DNA from: Lachnospiraceae bacterium UBA7076
GTDB lineage: Bacteria; Bacillota; Clostridia; Lachnospirales; Lachnospiraceae
Length of the DNA stretch: 64,000 bases
Direction: 5' to 3'
Assembly (NCBI GenBank): GCA_002493625.1
Contig: DKZK01000021.1
Coordinates: forward strand, 31,799 to 95,798
The notes beneath the pieces were generated by a model that ran no database searches, was not told the DNA's origin, and saw only the letters and a program-made list of their open reading frames with translations. The translations under genes and the position numbers were made by a program. Positions 45,500 through 55,885 of this stretch are shown here, piece by piece. Position 1 is the first letter of the stretch; each line of letters opens with the position of its first letter.

Positions 45500-46897
45500 T
45501 TAAGCCTTCGCTTCCTTTTTTGCTTTTCTTGCTTTCTTTGCCTCAATTGCCTTATCCGTAGGCTTCACCATAACAAGACATATAACAAGCGCTATGATGT
45601 ATAACACGATTGTGGCATATAACACATGCTGATATCCTACAGGGTTTACCGTAATCATCTCCGTTGTTCCATCCGCAAGCTCATGTGCAATCTGAACTTC
45701 TTTACCAAAATGATTTACAATCCATGTTGCCATCTGATTTCCCGTAAGACCTGCAAACGCCCATGCCGAAAGCGTAATACCATGGATTGCGCTTATGTTG
45801 CTCATTCCATAATGGTCGGAAAGCAGCGTAGGCACATTTGAAAAACCGCCGCCGTAGCCTGCATTTACAATAAAAATAAGTCCTAAAACCAAAATCATGA
45901 GAAGCGTATTGCCCTCGCCGTTTTCGATTCCGCTTGTAAGTAAAACAATTGCAGTAAATGCAATGGAAAGTATAAATATAAGCTTGTAAATTGTATTTCT
46001 GTCCTTCATGGTATCAGCCCATGCGGAAAAGCCAAGACGACCGCCTGCATTAAACACTGCCGATACTGTTGAGATAATTCCTACGACGCTTGCAAGTCCT
46101 ATACATTTTACAATCATCTTCTCCTGTGATATAAGCGCAAGACCACAGGTAATATTTATGTAGAACATAAGCCATATTCCAATGTAGTTTGTGATAGGCT
46201 TTGTCTTTATAACTGACATAATGCTTGTTTTTTCCTCTTTTCCCTGCGGCTCATGCCAGCCCTCAGGCTTCTTTAAAAGAAGATGACCCACAAACATCAT
46301 GACAAAGTAAACGCCTGCAAGTATAATAAACATTTTGTAAATTCCACGCTCGCCGAGATTCTCAAGCATCGCCTGCATAATCGGACTTGCTATAGCCTTT
46401 GCCGCTCCAAAGCCCGCAACCGCAAGTCCCGTGGCAAGACCCTTCCGGTCCTCGAACCAAAGCATAAGTGTCTTTACAGGTGACAAATATCCTGTTCCAA
46501 GTCCGATACCCATAATAAAGCCGTAGCACACATAGATACCGATAAGAGCCAGCTTGCTGCCATGTCCCGTCTCAGCTAACTGCTGCCCGCCATAATAAAT
46601 AAAAAAGCCTGTTCCTGCCATACCTGCCGCAAAGCAGATAGCTGCAATCAATGAGGACTTATGTATATCCTTCTCCACGACATTTCCTAAAAATGCCGCT
46701 GACATTCCAAGGAAAAATATTGCAAAGGAAAATGCCCATTCCGTTGCCCCTTTAGAAAATCCTATATATGCTCCAATTTCTTCACTAAAAATTGACCAGC
46801 AGTAAACCGTACCGATACTGCAATGTAAAAGCAATGCCGGAATAGCAGCACGTATCCATTTATTTGTACGCCATCCGCCTTTCTTCGTTTCTTCCAT
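45500..46897 (-). CDS. OFA-type major facilitator transporter
   Basis: 465 residues, 12 helices, MFS. Resembles the oxalate/formate antiporter (OFA) group: GTVYCWSIFSEEIGAYIGFS at the N-terminus, GYLSPVKTLMLWFEDRKGLATG (helix 4-5 loop), and a late GIIGYGGGFSNVPTLLSDHYG-like stretch. Transports a small carboxylate by inference; substrate unknown. GAGGAGGAGAAACTT precedes the ATG. A TATAAT at 46939-46944 upstream has no good -35. Confidence 0.85.
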   Translation of the reverse strand: MEETKKGGWRTNKWIRAAIPALLLHCSIGTVYCWSIFSEEIGAYIGFSKGATEWAFSFAIFFLGMSAAFLGNVVEKDIHKSSLIAAICFAAGMAGTGFFIYYGGQQLAETGHGSKLALIGIYVCYGFIMGIGLGTGYLSPVKTLMLWFEDRKGLATGLAVAGFGAAKAIASPIMQAMLENLGERGIYKMFIILAGVYFVMMFVGHLLLKKPEGWHEPQGKEEKTSIMSVIKTKPITNYIGIWLMFYINITCGLALISQEKMIVKCIGLASVVGIISTVSAVFNAGGRLGFSAWADTMKDRNTIYKLIFILSIAFTAIVLLTSGIENGEGNTLLMILVLGLIFIVNAGYGGGFSNVPTLLSDHYGMSNISAIHGITLSAWAFAGLTGNQMATWIVNHFGKEVQIAHELADGTTEMITVNPVGYQHVLYATIVLYIIALVICLVMVKPTDKAIEAKKARKAKKEAKA

Positions 46898-47145
46898 TTT
46901 AAGTTTCTCCTCCTCAAATTTGTATTTAGCTTTTTTACATTATAATTTAACGTGAAAATATGTCCTAAACCTGCAAAAACCATAATTTCCGCTGTGTACA
47001 GACATAAACCTTTGTTATTATACGCTCAATTTTTATGACTTTCAAGGAAAAAATAAAAGTACACAAAAATATACAAAAATAAATACTCAAGTCATAGACC
47101 CACCGCAAGCAACAGGGCTCAAACTTGAAACGGCATATAAATATA

Positions 47146-47583
47146 TCACCTGACCTCTATAACAAGACTGTGAGGCAGACATACTATCGTCTCTCCCGTT
47201 TTACTTATGGCATTGTGCTTTACACAAATCTGCTCATGGCAGTCCGCCTCAGAAATATATGCCTTTCCTCTCTCTATGACAAGAATATTATATCCCTCAA
47301 ATATATCTGCATCATCAGACTGCCCCTCACGGTCTGAAGCCGCAACAATTTTATACTCTGTATCTTCATCAAGTGAAAAACTCTTTACTTCTTTTCCATC
47401 CAGATACACCTTTACCATTCTGCCCGTTTTCATTGACAGCTGCTGAAACACAAGCGCAGATGTGCCAATCAGCAATACGATGGATATAAGTATAATATCG
47501 GACTTATATCGTTTGCAAAAGCTTTTTTTTGCGTTTCCCGTCTGTTCGTTTTGATTGTCTGTTCTGTTTTCCGGTTTATTCAT
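47146..47583 (-). CDS. NusG domain II-containing membrane protein
   Basis: About 145 residues from the ATG at 47583, which overlaps the stop of the upstream chemoreceptor-like gene (ATGAATAA). One helix (about 29-49, [19 protein letters not shown]) then a NusG_II-type beta domain: [19 protein letters not shown] to [30 protein letters not shown] (about 58-145). The C-x4-C and later C pattern is typical of this extracytoplasmic family, often found beside RnfG/thiamine-type or FMN-related genes. Function unknown. Confidence 0.8.
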   Translation of the reverse strand: MNKPENRTDNQNEQTGNAKKSFCKRYKSDIILISIVLLIGTSALVFQQLSMKTGRMVKVYLDGKEVKSFSLDEDTEYKIVAASDREGQSDDADIFEGYNILVIERGKAYISEADCHEQICVKHNAISKTGETIVCLPHSLVIEVR

Positions 47584-49069
47584 TTCTAAGCGCATTTAAC
47601 CTGTCCGCCAACGACTGAAGCTCGTTAACCATATTTCCTACGTCACCGACAATGTCGGAGTTTTCATCACTTGACTCCAAAGTTGCCTGTGAATGGGCTG
47701 TTACCTCCTCCGTAGCAGCCGATATCGTCTGTATGCTCTCAACAATCGCCTCATTTGAACTTGCAAGCTCTCCTACCAGCTGTGACAGTTCCTCCGTCTG
47801 CTGCTGAATGTCAGTCGTTTTGCTTGCAATTGTTTCAAAACTTGAAGCTGTTTCAGTAGCCGCAATACCCTGAAGCTTACTGTTATCCATAAGGTAATTT
47901 ATAACCTTTACAACCATATCTAACTCAGATGAAATATTCTCAATAAGGTCTGCTATATTAACCGTTGCATCCTGTGTCTGGTCAGCAAGATTTGTTATCT
48001 CTGATGCAACAACCGCAAAGCCCTTTCCTGCCTCTCCTACTCTTGCCGCCTCTATGGAAGCATTCAGCGCAAGAAGGCTTGTCTGTGATGTAATGTTATC
48101 GATAATCTCAATAATGGACTGCATCTGTCCATTATATTCCATAAGCTTTGCAAGCTCCTCCGAAACCTTCTTGCTGGCGTCATCCGAAATATTAACCTGC
48201 TTGATAAGCTCGTCAATTTTTTCCCTGCCTGTGGCAACCTCAGCGCCCGCATCCTCCATTCCGGATTCAATCTGTGATGCAACATCCTCAACCCTGCGGA
48301 CAAAATCCTGTATTTCCTCCGTCTTCATGAGCTGTGACTGTATAGACTCCGCAGTATCGTTTGTTCCGTTTGAAACTTCTTCCATGGAATTTTTTGTATT
48401 TACAAATGAAGCTTCAAGGTTATCCATCTTCTCAGACACCCTGTTTATATTTCCCGACATATGGGAGGATATATCCATAATCTGATTAAGCATGGCAGTA
48501 ACCCTTGCCTTGTCGTTTTCAATCTGGGTAAGCTTATCCTCATTATTCTGCATCATAACCTTTGACATGAACAGCATGAAAACAAAATACAAAATGACGA
48601 AAGCAATTCTTATCTCAACATTTGGTAAGTCCTCTGCTGAAATTTCCCCCTGAATACCTGTATAGATAACATTTAAAATATTTATAACCACAAGCCCGAT
48701 ACCCATTCTCGTTGTGTATTTTATATCACTGTATACAAGTACAAACAAAGAAACAAGTATTCCATATACAAATGCAACAGGCGAATATGTAGTGAAAACC
48801 GTAAATGTATAGAATATTCCATAGCCTACGCCAAATATCAGGCGTATAAGAATACTGCTTTTGTCACGCCGGAATGTAACATGCATAAGAATTAGCGGAA
48901 CTAAAGAAAGGGATGCAAAGATACAAAAATATAACAGGGTTCTGCTTTTTTTCAGAACCTCTATTATATAAGCCCCCAAAAGCACGATATTGTAAATCGT
49001 ATAACCAACTATTAAAACTCTGTTGTTTCTTGCCATCTCACGTTGTGAGGCAGACATGTTTTCGTTCAT
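47576..49069 (-). CDS. Methyl-accepting chemotaxis-like membrane protein
   Basis: 497 residues. Six hydrophobic helices (about 15-185) with almost no extracellular domain and no HAMP, then a long coiled coil and the MCP signalling tip: [40 protein letters not shown] and [11 protein letters not shown]. It would sense something within or across the membrane and signal to CheA. No che genes are nearby, and it is coupled with a NusG_II protein. Confidence 0.88.
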   Translation of the reverse strand: MNENMSASQREMARNNRVLIVGYTIYNIVLLGAYIIEVLKKSRTLLYFCIFASLSLVPLILMHVTFRRDKSSILIRLIFGVGYGIFYTFTVFTTYSPVAFVYGILVSLFVLVYSDIKYTTRMGIGLVVINILNVIYTGIQGEISAEDLPNVEIRIAFVILYFVFMLFMSKVMMQNNEDKLTQIENDKARVTAMLNQIMDISSHMSGNINRVSEKMDNLEASFVNTKNSMEEVSNGTNDTAESIQSQLMKTEEIQDFVRRVEDVASQIESGMEDAGAEVATGREKIDELIKQVNISDDASKKVSEELAKLMEYNGQMQSIIEIIDNITSQTSLLALNASIEAARVGEAGKGFAVVASEITNLADQTQDATVNIADLIENISSELDMVVKVINYLMDNSKLQGIAATETASSFETIASKTTDIQQQTEELSQLVGELASSNEAIVESIQTISAATEEVTAHSQATLESSDENSDIVGDVGNMVNELQSLADRLNALRNE

Positions 49070-49207
49070 TTTTAAACCTCCGTCAAATGCATTATTTTAT
49101 TATTCAATTTACACCCCAACTTTTATTTTATCATACAGGAAATAATATTGCAAAATTTTATTTTGCCGAGTCTTTGTCGCATATTTGTTAAAATTTATTA
49201 CTGACAT

Positions 49208-50872
49208 TTACCTTGCCTCATATTTGTCAAACCTTGTCCTTGCACTCTCAACAATTTCCTGCGGATACCCAAGCACCGATAAAAGCGCAATGGCATTTGA
49301 TTTTCCGCCTATGCCCTTGTTTATGTGATAGTCAAAGATTATATTCTCCTCATTAATGCGGCTTTCAAAATAAAAGTTTTCGTACTTTTCCTTCATTCCA
49401 TTTACAAGCTCCATATCATGGGTGGCTATAAGCACATAATGTCCTGTTCCTGCAAAATAATCAAGTATTGCAAAAGAAGCGGCAATACGCTCATGGGTGT
49501 TTGTTCCCTTTAATATCTCATCAATAACAATAAGCGACTTTTCATTTTTATCATCACGGTCTAACATTTCCTTTATGCGCTTTGCCTCTCTTATATAATA
49601 GCTGTCGCCTGTAACAACATCATCACGGAGCGCCATAGAGCTTACAACGTATACCTTCGGCATTGAAAATTCATCTGCAGTACACGTAAATACTGTCTGC
49701 GCAAGTATTGTATTTACTGCAAGCGCCTTCATAAGGGTTGATTTACCGGAGGCGTTTGCGCCGGAAATAAGCGCCCTGTTTTTCAAGGTAAAATCATTTG
49801 GCACTGCATTTTCTATAAGCGGGTGCACAAGATTTTTTACGCTAAACTCCTCTGCATCTCCTATATCGGGATTGCAGCAGCATACGCTTTCACGAAATGA
49901 GGCGACAGATATTCCCATGTCAATTTCCCCAACCAGTTCATAAAGCTTCATAATCTGCTCCTGTCTTCCGCTCACCGCCCTCATAACACGATTAAACATG
50001 GAAAGCTCAAGGAGCGTTACGCCATATAAAAAATCAGCCAATTCAGCCATTACATCCCCTGAAAGAGAGTAATTTTTTCTTGTCTGCCACCTTATAAGCT
50101 TTTTTGAAACATCCTTCATATCATTGCATATTTCCACGATTTCATCTGATATTTTCAAGTCCGTTTTATTTTCGCTCTCCACAATAAACCTTGAAAAAAC
50201 AAGAAGCTGTTTAAGACCGCCCGCCGCATTAAGAAATTCCTCATACCTCATTTTTGCCAGCGTGTACACCGTAAGATTGATTGCACCGATTAATATTATC
50301 CCAAGAAAAAATTCATATGCGACAAACACGGATGCTATCACAAAAGCAAGCAGTAAAAGCTGTAAAATGTAATAGCACGCCGTATATGGAATTTTCCAGT
50401 TTTGTGAATTCATAAGAAAAGACGGCAGATAAAAGCTGCTCTCCAGCTTGCCGAACCCCTTAAGCCCCTTTTCAAGGGTTTTGCGCTTCGCCGCATTATT
50501 TTTATAAAACTCTGTCTGCTCTTTCAGGGCTGTGAGCTTATTTTTTTCGACATTTACATCATGAAGCCTGTGATACAGGTACTGCTCTCCCACATAGCTT
50601 TTTGTATGATTCATCCTTAAAAATACCATGTCCATTTCAAGGTCGTTCCATGTGGTTTTATCAAGCTCCGAAAAGCCCCTTTGGCACATTTCATCGTGAT
50701 ATATTTTTATGCAGTCCATTCTGTCATATGCAAGCTCCATATCAGTATCTGAGGTCTTCTTTCCAAAATCATCTTCTGCATTTTTATTTTCTGCCAAACC
50801 GCCCTGAAGCACTGCATCCTTTTTTTTCAGCAGGCTCATAAAGGCGTTTCCCTCGCCTTGCCTTTTATCCAA
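49208..50872 (-). CDS. Membrane-anchored MutS-family ATPase
   Basis: About 554 residues from a TTG at 50872, preceded by GAAGGAGAGAATATA; an in-frame ATG at 50914 lies inside the upstream gene and has no ribosome site. Two helices (about residues 170-210, LLLLAFVIASVFVAYEFF then LGIILIGAINLTV) precede a MutS core and ATPase: LISGANASGKSTLMKALAVN (Walker A), SLIVIDEILKGTNTHERIA (Walker B and signature), IATHDMELV. It lacks the mismatch-recognition domain I, so DNA mismatch repair is unlikely. Role unknown; follows the carboxyspermidine decarboxylase gene by 16 bp. Confidence 0.8.
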   Translation of the reverse strand: MDKRQGEGNAFMSLLKKKDAVLQGGLAENKNAEDDFGKKTSDTDMELAYDRMDCIKIYHDEMCQRGFSELDKTTWNDLEMDMVFLRMNHTKSYVGEQYLYHRLHDVNVEKNKLTALKEQTEFYKNNAAKRKTLEKGLKGFGKLESSFYLPSFLMNSQNWKIPYTACYYILQLLLLAFVIASVFVAYEFFLGIILIGAINLTVYTLAKMRYEEFLNAAGGLKQLLVFSRFIVESENKTDLKISDEIVEICNDMKDVSKKLIRWQTRKNYSLSGDVMAELADFLYGVTLLELSMFNRVMRAVSGRQEQIMKLYELVGEIDMGISVASFRESVCCCNPDIGDAEEFSVKNLVHPLIENAVPNDFTLKNRALISGANASGKSTLMKALAVNTILAQTVFTCTADEFSMPKVYVVSSMALRDDVVTGDSYYIREAKRIKEMLDRDDKNEKSLIVIDEILKGTNTHERIAASFAILDYFAGTGHYVLIATHDMELVNGMKEKYENFYFESRINEENIIFDYHINKGIGGKSNAIALLSVLGYPQEIVESARTRFDKYEAR

Positions 50873-50888
50873 TATATTCTCTCCTTCC

Positions 50889-52028
50889 CTATAATCTGCC
50901 TTTAAAATCCTCATAGGAAAACATTTTATATAAGCTGATTTTATCGCCCTCCCTGATATAGATGGCAGGCAGGGGCATCCCGTTAAAGGTATTATTTTTT
51001 ACCATTGTATAAATCGCCATATCGGTAAAAACAAGTCTGTCCCCAATAGTAAGGGGCTCGTCAAAGGAATAGTCACCTATTATGTCTCCTGCAAGGCATG
51101 TAGGTCCGCCCAGACGGTATGTATATTTCTTTTCTCCTGCCATACCGGAATCAATTATAAATGGTCTGTATGGCATTTCAAGGACGTCCGGCATGTGACA
51201 TGCTGCCGAAGCGTCAACTATGGCTATATCCGGTCCGTTTTTCATAATTTCACGCACTTCCGTCACAAGCCAGCCTGCATTTAAGGCAACCGCTTCCCCC
51301 GGCTCTATATATACCTCCAGCTTATATTTTTCCCTGAGTTTTTTTATGCGCTCCACCAGAAGATGTATGTTATATCCCTCTTTTGTAATATGATGTCCGC
51401 CCCCTAAATTTATCCATTCAATCTTTCTCAGGTATTCCCCAAATTTTTCCTCCACCACGTCCAACGTCCTTGCAAGCACCTCTGCGCCCTGCTCGCACAT
51501 TGTATGAAAATGTATTCCGCTAATTCCCGCCATATCCATTTTATCGAGGTCGTCCTTTTTTGTTCCAAGCCTTGACCCGGTTATGCAGGGATTATAAATA
51601 TCCGTCTCTATCTCCGAATACTCAGGATTAATTCTTATGCCGCATTTTATGCTTCTTCCCGAAGTCTTCACCCTGTTCTTAAAACGCTCCCACTGGGCGG
51701 GCGTATTAAAAATTATATGGTCGGCAAATTTTACAAGCTCGCCCATCTCCTCCTCGCCGTATGCAGGTGAGAAAACGTGCACCTCCCTGTCAGGCATCTC
51801 CTCATGTCCAAGCCTTGCCTCGTAAAGTCCGCTTGCGGTGGTGCCGCAAAGATATTCGCCCATAAACGGGTACAGGGAATATGCGGAAAATGCCTTTTGC
51901 GCCAGAAGTATTTTTGCGCCGCTTTCTCTCTGTACATCACGGAGTATTTCCAGATTGGATTTCAATTTGTCCTTGTCGATTATATATGCAGGGGTTTTTA
52001 TACTATGGTAATTCATTGTTTTCTCCAA
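50889..52028 (-). CDS. nspC: Carboxynorspermidine/carboxyspermidine decarboxylase
   Basis: 379 residues, fold III PLP enzyme. Cofactor lysine in LLAQKAFSAY (about 45); HFHTMCEQGAE; GGGHHITKEGYN; IEPGEAVALNAGWLV and VDASAACHMPDVLEMPYRP. It decarboxylates carboxyspermidine (or carboxynorspermidine) to spermidine, completing the route begun by the dehydrogenase encoded at 55886-57088. TTGGAGAAAAC lies before the start. The two genes are separated here by MATE, aroB and a peptidase gene. Confidence 0.93.
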   Translation of the reverse strand: MEKTMNYHSIKTPAYIIDKDKLKSNLEILRDVQRESGAKILLAQKAFSAYSLYPFMGEYLCGTTASGLYEARLGHEEMPDREVHVFSPAYGEEEMGELVKFADHIIFNTPAQWERFKNRVKTSGRSIKCGIRINPEYSEIETDIYNPCITGSRLGTKKDDLDKMDMAGISGIHFHTMCEQGAEVLARTLDVVEEKFGEYLRKIEWINLGGGHHITKEGYNIHLLVERIKKLREKYKLEVYIEPGEAVALNAGWLVTEVREIMKNGPDIAIVDASAACHMPDVLEMPYRPFIIDSGMAGEKKYTYRLGGPTCLAGDIIGDYSFDEPLTIGDRLVFTDMAIYTMVKNNTFNGMPLPAIYIREGDKISLYKMFSYEDFKGRL

Positions 52029-52160
52029 TTTATGTTCTTTCAGTTCATGGTATCTGTGATTTAAAGTTTAAATTTTTTTATCTTTTACATTATCCAGACA
52101 ATTGCAAAACTCTGCGTTTACGAACGACCGTTGTACACCTGCAATTGCCTATTTACACTA

Positions 52161-53252
52161 TCATAATATTATAAGTTCTTTGGCTGACGCTGCAAGATTC
52201 CTGTATCCATCCTCTGTTACGATTATCATGTCCTCGATGCGCACGCCAAATTTACCCGGCAGATATATTCCCGGCTCTACGGTTATGCATACTCCCGGTT
52301 CAAGAATGTAATCACATTTTGGCGAAAATCTTGGTTCCTCGTGAATGTAAAGACCTACGCCGTGTCCCAGACCGTGTCCAAAATAGTCTCCGTAGCCTGC
52401 ATCCGCAATTATGCTTCTTGCAACTGCATCTACATCAGAGCATTTTGCGCCTGCTTTAACAGCCTTTAACGCCTCTGTCTGCGCAAGCAATACGGTATTG
52501 TACACTTCCAGCTTTTCACCCTCAGGCTCCTCGCCCATGATTACCGTTCTCGTCATATCGGAGCAGTAGCCCTCGTAAATACAGCCAAAGTCCATTGTTA
52601 CAAAGTCTCCTCTTGTTATGACCTTATCCGTTGGAACAGCATGGGGAAGTGATGAATTTTTGCCTGATGCAACAATTGTGTCAAAGCTGAGTCCCGATGC
52701 CCCAAGGGACTTCATCGTATATTCAAGCTCTAAGGCAGCCTCCTTTTCCGTCATGCCCTCCTCAATAAATGTCAACATGTGAAGAAACGACTTGTCGCCT
52801 ATTGCCTCCGCCTTTGCAAGCCTTTCTATCTCATCGGCAGTTTTTACTCTGCGCAAATTGTTTACCACATCGTCAAGTCCAACAAGCTCCGCCATATCCG
52901 TTAATTCTCTGTAGTATTTGTCATACATGTTGTAGGATATGTGCAGATTTTCAAATCCAATGTTCAGCCTTCTTTTGGAATTATGAAACAATCCCTCCAG
53001 AAGCTCCCTGACAGTTTTTGCATATCCCTTGGAGGCGATGTCAATGCAGGTATAATCAGGCGCCTGTATCGTAACCATTTCCGTGTATCTTGAATCAGTC
53101 AGTATATATGCTGCGCCGCCTGTTACAAGCATACAGCCCTCATGACCTGCATACCCTGATATGAAATGTATGTTGTAGCCATCTGTAAGAAGAAGCGCAT
53201 CCTGCTTTTTTTCTTCCATTATTTCTCTTAAAATATCTATTTTTTCTTTCAT
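52161..53252 (-). CDS. Xaa-Pro aminopeptidase-like M24 peptidase
   Basis: 363 residues: N-terminal creatinase-like domain (1-130) and pita-bread M24 domain with metal ligands in FVTMDFGCIYEGYCSDMTRT (two Asp), GHGLGHGVGLYIHEEP (His), ITVEPGIYLPGKFGVRIED (two Glu). Removes N-terminal residues before proline. Starts with AAAGGAGGGGAGC ribosome site, preceded by the repeated leader motif. Confidence 0.9.
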   Translation of the reverse strand: MKEKIDILREIMEEKKQDALLLTDGYNIHFISGYAGHEGCMLVTGGAAYILTDSRYTEMVTIQAPDYTCIDIASKGYAKTVRELLEGLFHNSKRRLNIGFENLHISYNMYDKYYRELTDMAELVGLDDVVNNLRRVKTADEIERLAKAEAIGDKSFLHMLTFIEEGMTEKEAALELEYTMKSLGASGLSFDTIVASGKNSSLPHAVPTDKVITRGDFVTMDFGCIYEGYCSDMTRTVIMGEEPEGEKLEVYNTVLLAQTEALKAVKAGAKCSDVDAVARSIIADAGYGDYFGHGLGHGVGLYIHEEPRFSPKCDYILEPGVCITVEPGIYLPGKFGVRIEDMIIVTEDGYRNLAASAKELIIL

Positions 53253-53271
53253 TATAAAGCTCCCCTCCTTT

Positions 53272-53304
53272 AAACGTCAGCCATTCCGTATCTGCCTTCG
53301 CATA
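53272..53304 (-). repeat. Leader motif copy C (GCAGATAYGGAATGG core)
   Basis: Minus strand GAAGGCAGATACGGAATGG followed by CTGACGTTTA, ending directly at the AAAGGAGGGG ribosome site of the M24 peptidase gene. Closest match is copy B before an mrpD-like gene (about 30 of 33 positions). Confidence 0.6.
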
Positions 53305-53366
53305 AGTTCCCATTTACTTTGTAAATCGAGAAACCATGAGCTGATGCCGGTTACCATATCCGTTGC

Positions 53367-54479
53367 TTACATACTCATAATAATTTCCCTTGCAACGCTT
53401 TCCTCTATAGGTGTGGCAAACACGCCCTCACTAAATTCAACAACTGCTCCTATTCCCTTTTGCAAAACAAATCTGAGGCGTCCGTCCCTTACTTTTTTAT
53501 CGGTATACAGCTTTTTGACAAGCGCTTCCCTGTCAATATAATCTGGAATTTCCACCGGAAGATGTGCCTTTTTAAGTAATTCCATAACCTCATTTTCCTC
53601 GTCAGCGGAAACATACCCCAGCCTGTTCGCCAGCTTCACCTGCGCAACCATTCCGATTGACACGGCTTCACCGTGAAGCAGCCTGTAATCACTTACCGTT
53701 TCGATAGCCCTGCCAACAGTGTGTCCAAGGTTAAGAACCTCCCTGAGCCCGCTTTCACGCTCGTCCTTCATGACAACCTGATATTTAATTCTGCAATTTT
53801 CATTTGCTATATGCTCACAGGCAGCTCTGTCAAAAGAAAGTATATCCTCCATATGCGCATTTAAATAATCAAATAATTCCCTGCTGTCAAGACATGCATG
53901 CTTTATCGTCTCTGCAAGACCACTGTACAACTGTTTTTCCGGCAGGGTTTTCCATGCCTCTATGTCTATATATACCTTTTTTGGCTGATTGAAAAGTCCG
54001 ATTAAGTTTGTTGCCAACGGGGTATCAACCGCCGTCTTACCGCCGATTGAGGCGTCTGCTGCGGAAAGCAGCGTGGTTGAATAATTGATAAACGGCACGC
54101 CCCTGCCAAAGGTTCCTGCAACAAAACCTGCTAAATCGGACACAACGCCTCCGCCTATGGCAAGTATGCAGCAGTCCCTGCGATAGCCCTTTTCAAGCAT
54201 GGCGTCCTCAATTTCTTCCTTTGTCTTTCTCGTCTTGCTTTTTTCTCCTGCCTCAAACACAAAAAGGTCTGCGCTGAAGCCCTCGTCCTTAAGCCCTTGC
54301 AAAATATCCTCTGCATACAGCTCCTTAACAATACTGTCCGTAACTACGGCAAACTTTTTTATGTTTCCCACCAAGCCGTTTTTTATATCTGAAACCAGCT
54401 TTCCTGACAGTCCAAAGCCTATTTCTATATCGTAGCTGTCGTCCACAACTCTTTTTAATTCCACGTTAAATGTCGACAT
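53367..54479 (-). CDS. aroB: 3-dehydroquinate synthase
   Basis: 370 residues. NAD site GGGVVSDLAGFVAGTFGRGV (about 107-126), substrate loop DASIGGKTAVDTPLATNLIG, and metal ligands in GLAETIKHACL, LNLGHTVGRAIE and LLHGEAVSIGM. Second step of the shikimate pathway. No other aro gene is close. CAGGAGGTAAATT precedes the ATG. Confidence 0.96.
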   Translation of the reverse strand: MSTFNVELKRVVDDSYDIEIGFGLSGKLVSDIKNGLVGNIKKFAVVTDSIVKELYAEDILQGLKDEGFSADLFVFEAGEKSKTRKTKEEIEDAMLEKGYRRDCCILAIGGGVVSDLAGFVAGTFGRGVPFINYSTTLLSAADASIGGKTAVDTPLATNLIGLFNQPKKVYIDIEAWKTLPEKQLYSGLAETIKHACLDSRELFDYLNAHMEDILSFDRAACEHIANENCRIKYQVVMKDERESGLREVLNLGHTVGRAIETVSDYRLLHGEAVSIGMVAQVKLANRLGYVSADEENEVMELLKKAHLPVEIPDYIDREALVKKLYTDKKVRDGRLRFVLQKGIGAVVEFSEGVFATPIEESVAREIIMSM

Positions 54480-54519
54480 AATTTACCTCCTGACTATAAA
54501 ATAATCCGCCTTTCCTGTA

Positions 54520-55863
54520 TCAGTCTGCCCTGTCCATCCTTTTTATAATTGTCAGCGTAATACCAAGCGCTATCAGAATGGAAATAAAATCCGCCGAGGG
54601 CTGCGCGTATATTGCGCCGTTCATTTTAAATAATCCGTCCAGAATGTAAAGCAATGGTATAAATGCAACGCCCTGCCTGCACAGTGTCAGTATGAGGGAA
54701 GGCAGCGCTTTTCCCATTCCCTGTAATGTATTGACACATAAAAACAATATTCCCAGAACAGGACAGGATATCTGAAGCGCCATCATCATTTTTATTCCTG
54801 TGTCAACAACATACGGCTTGTCAATAAAGCTGCTTATAATTCCCTCACGGAAAACCGCCAGCAATACGGTAAGCGCAGTTCCCATTATAATTGCGCAAAG
54901 GGCGGTAAATTTAAAAACGGATTTCAGCCTTTTTTTATTGCCTGCGCCATAGCTGTAGCCGATAAGGGGCTGTATTCCCGTACAAAGTCCTATCTGCAAA
55001 AGCACCGCAAGCATATTTGCCTTCATTGCAACGCCCATTCCAGCAACCGGTATGTCGCCGTATTTGACAAGAACATTGTTTAACAGTATATTTGCAACGC
55101 TCATAAGCATGTTATTCAGGGACGCCGGTATTCCTATGGCAAGAACGCCAAACGCAATATTTTCCCTTGCCGAAAAATACTTAAGCTTTATGGAAAGGGC
55201 AGTATTTTTTTTGAATATAAAGTAACCGATGTAAAAAATACTTGCGCATATATTTCCGATAACGGTGGCGATTGCCGCTCCCTTAACGCCCATGTCAAGA
55301 ACAAGAATCATAATCGGGTCAAGTATTATGTTAACCACTGTTCCTATAAGATTTCCAATCATGGAGGATTTTGTTGCGCCCTCTCCTCTCACAATATTAC
55401 CGAATGCGGTGGCAAACATAATAAATGGCGCGCCAAAGGCTACATATGTAAGGTACTCCCGGGCATAGTCTATAGTGTTTGGACTTGCCTTTATTATTTT
55501 CAAAATCCAGTCCATACAGGTCATAAACAGAATTATCATTATAATTCCGATACAGACTGAGCTGTAGCAACAAAATGCGGAAATCTTTTTTGCCCGCTCA
55601 TCATTTTTTTCTCCAAGCGCCCTTGATATTGAGGAGCATCCGCCTATGCCGAACAGATTTCCAAGCGCCATAAAAAGCATGAATACAGGTGTGGCAAGAG
55701 AAACCGCCGCCACCTGCATTTCATCGTTTGTTTTTCCTATAAAATATGTGTCCGCCATGTTGTAGACGACTACAACAAGCATTGATATTATGGTGGGAAT
55801 TGCCATAGTGAATACGGCTTTTCTCACCGGTGCATTTTCAAATAATTCTTTTCTGTCGTTCAT
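54520..55863 (-). CDS. MATE family efflux transporter
   Basis: 447 residues, 12 helices in two six-helix halves. MATE pattern: NAPVRKAVFTMAIPTIISML, VVYNMADTYFIGK, GNLFGIGGCSSISRALGEKN, and in the second half GTGIQPLIGYSYGAGNKKR-like sequence. Na+ or H+ driven export of cationic compounds. Placed 22 bp downstream of the carboxyspermidine dehydrogenase gene, inside the polyamine locus; polyamine or amine export is a possibility, not shown. Confidence 0.88.
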   Translation of the reverse strand: MNDRKELFENAPVRKAVFTMAIPTIISMLVVVVYNMADTYFIGKTNDEMQVAAVSLATPVFMLFMALGNLFGIGGCSSISRALGEKNDERAKKISAFCCYSSVCIGIIMIILFMTCMDWILKIIKASPNTIDYAREYLTYVAFGAPFIMFATAFGNIVRGEGATKSSMIGNLIGTVVNIILDPIMILVLDMGVKGAAIATVIGNICASIFYIGYFIFKKNTALSIKLKYFSARENIAFGVLAIGIPASLNNMLMSVANILLNNVLVKYGDIPVAGMGVAMKANMLAVLLQIGLCTGIQPLIGYSYGAGNKKRLKSVFKFTALCAIIMGTALTVLLAVFREGIISSFIDKPYVVDTGIKMMMALQISCPVLGILFLCVNTLQGMGKALPSLILTLCRQGVAFIPLLYILDGLFKMNGAIYAQPSADFISILIALGITLTIIKRMDRAD

Positions 55864-55885
55864 TTTTCTGCCTCTCTAAATTATA

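Noticed and set aside
52090..52155. GRCAATTGCA inverted repeat upstream of nspC considered as terminator
   Set aside because: No U-tract follows on either strand and the arms contain the self-complementary CAATTG, which makes such a match likely by chance.
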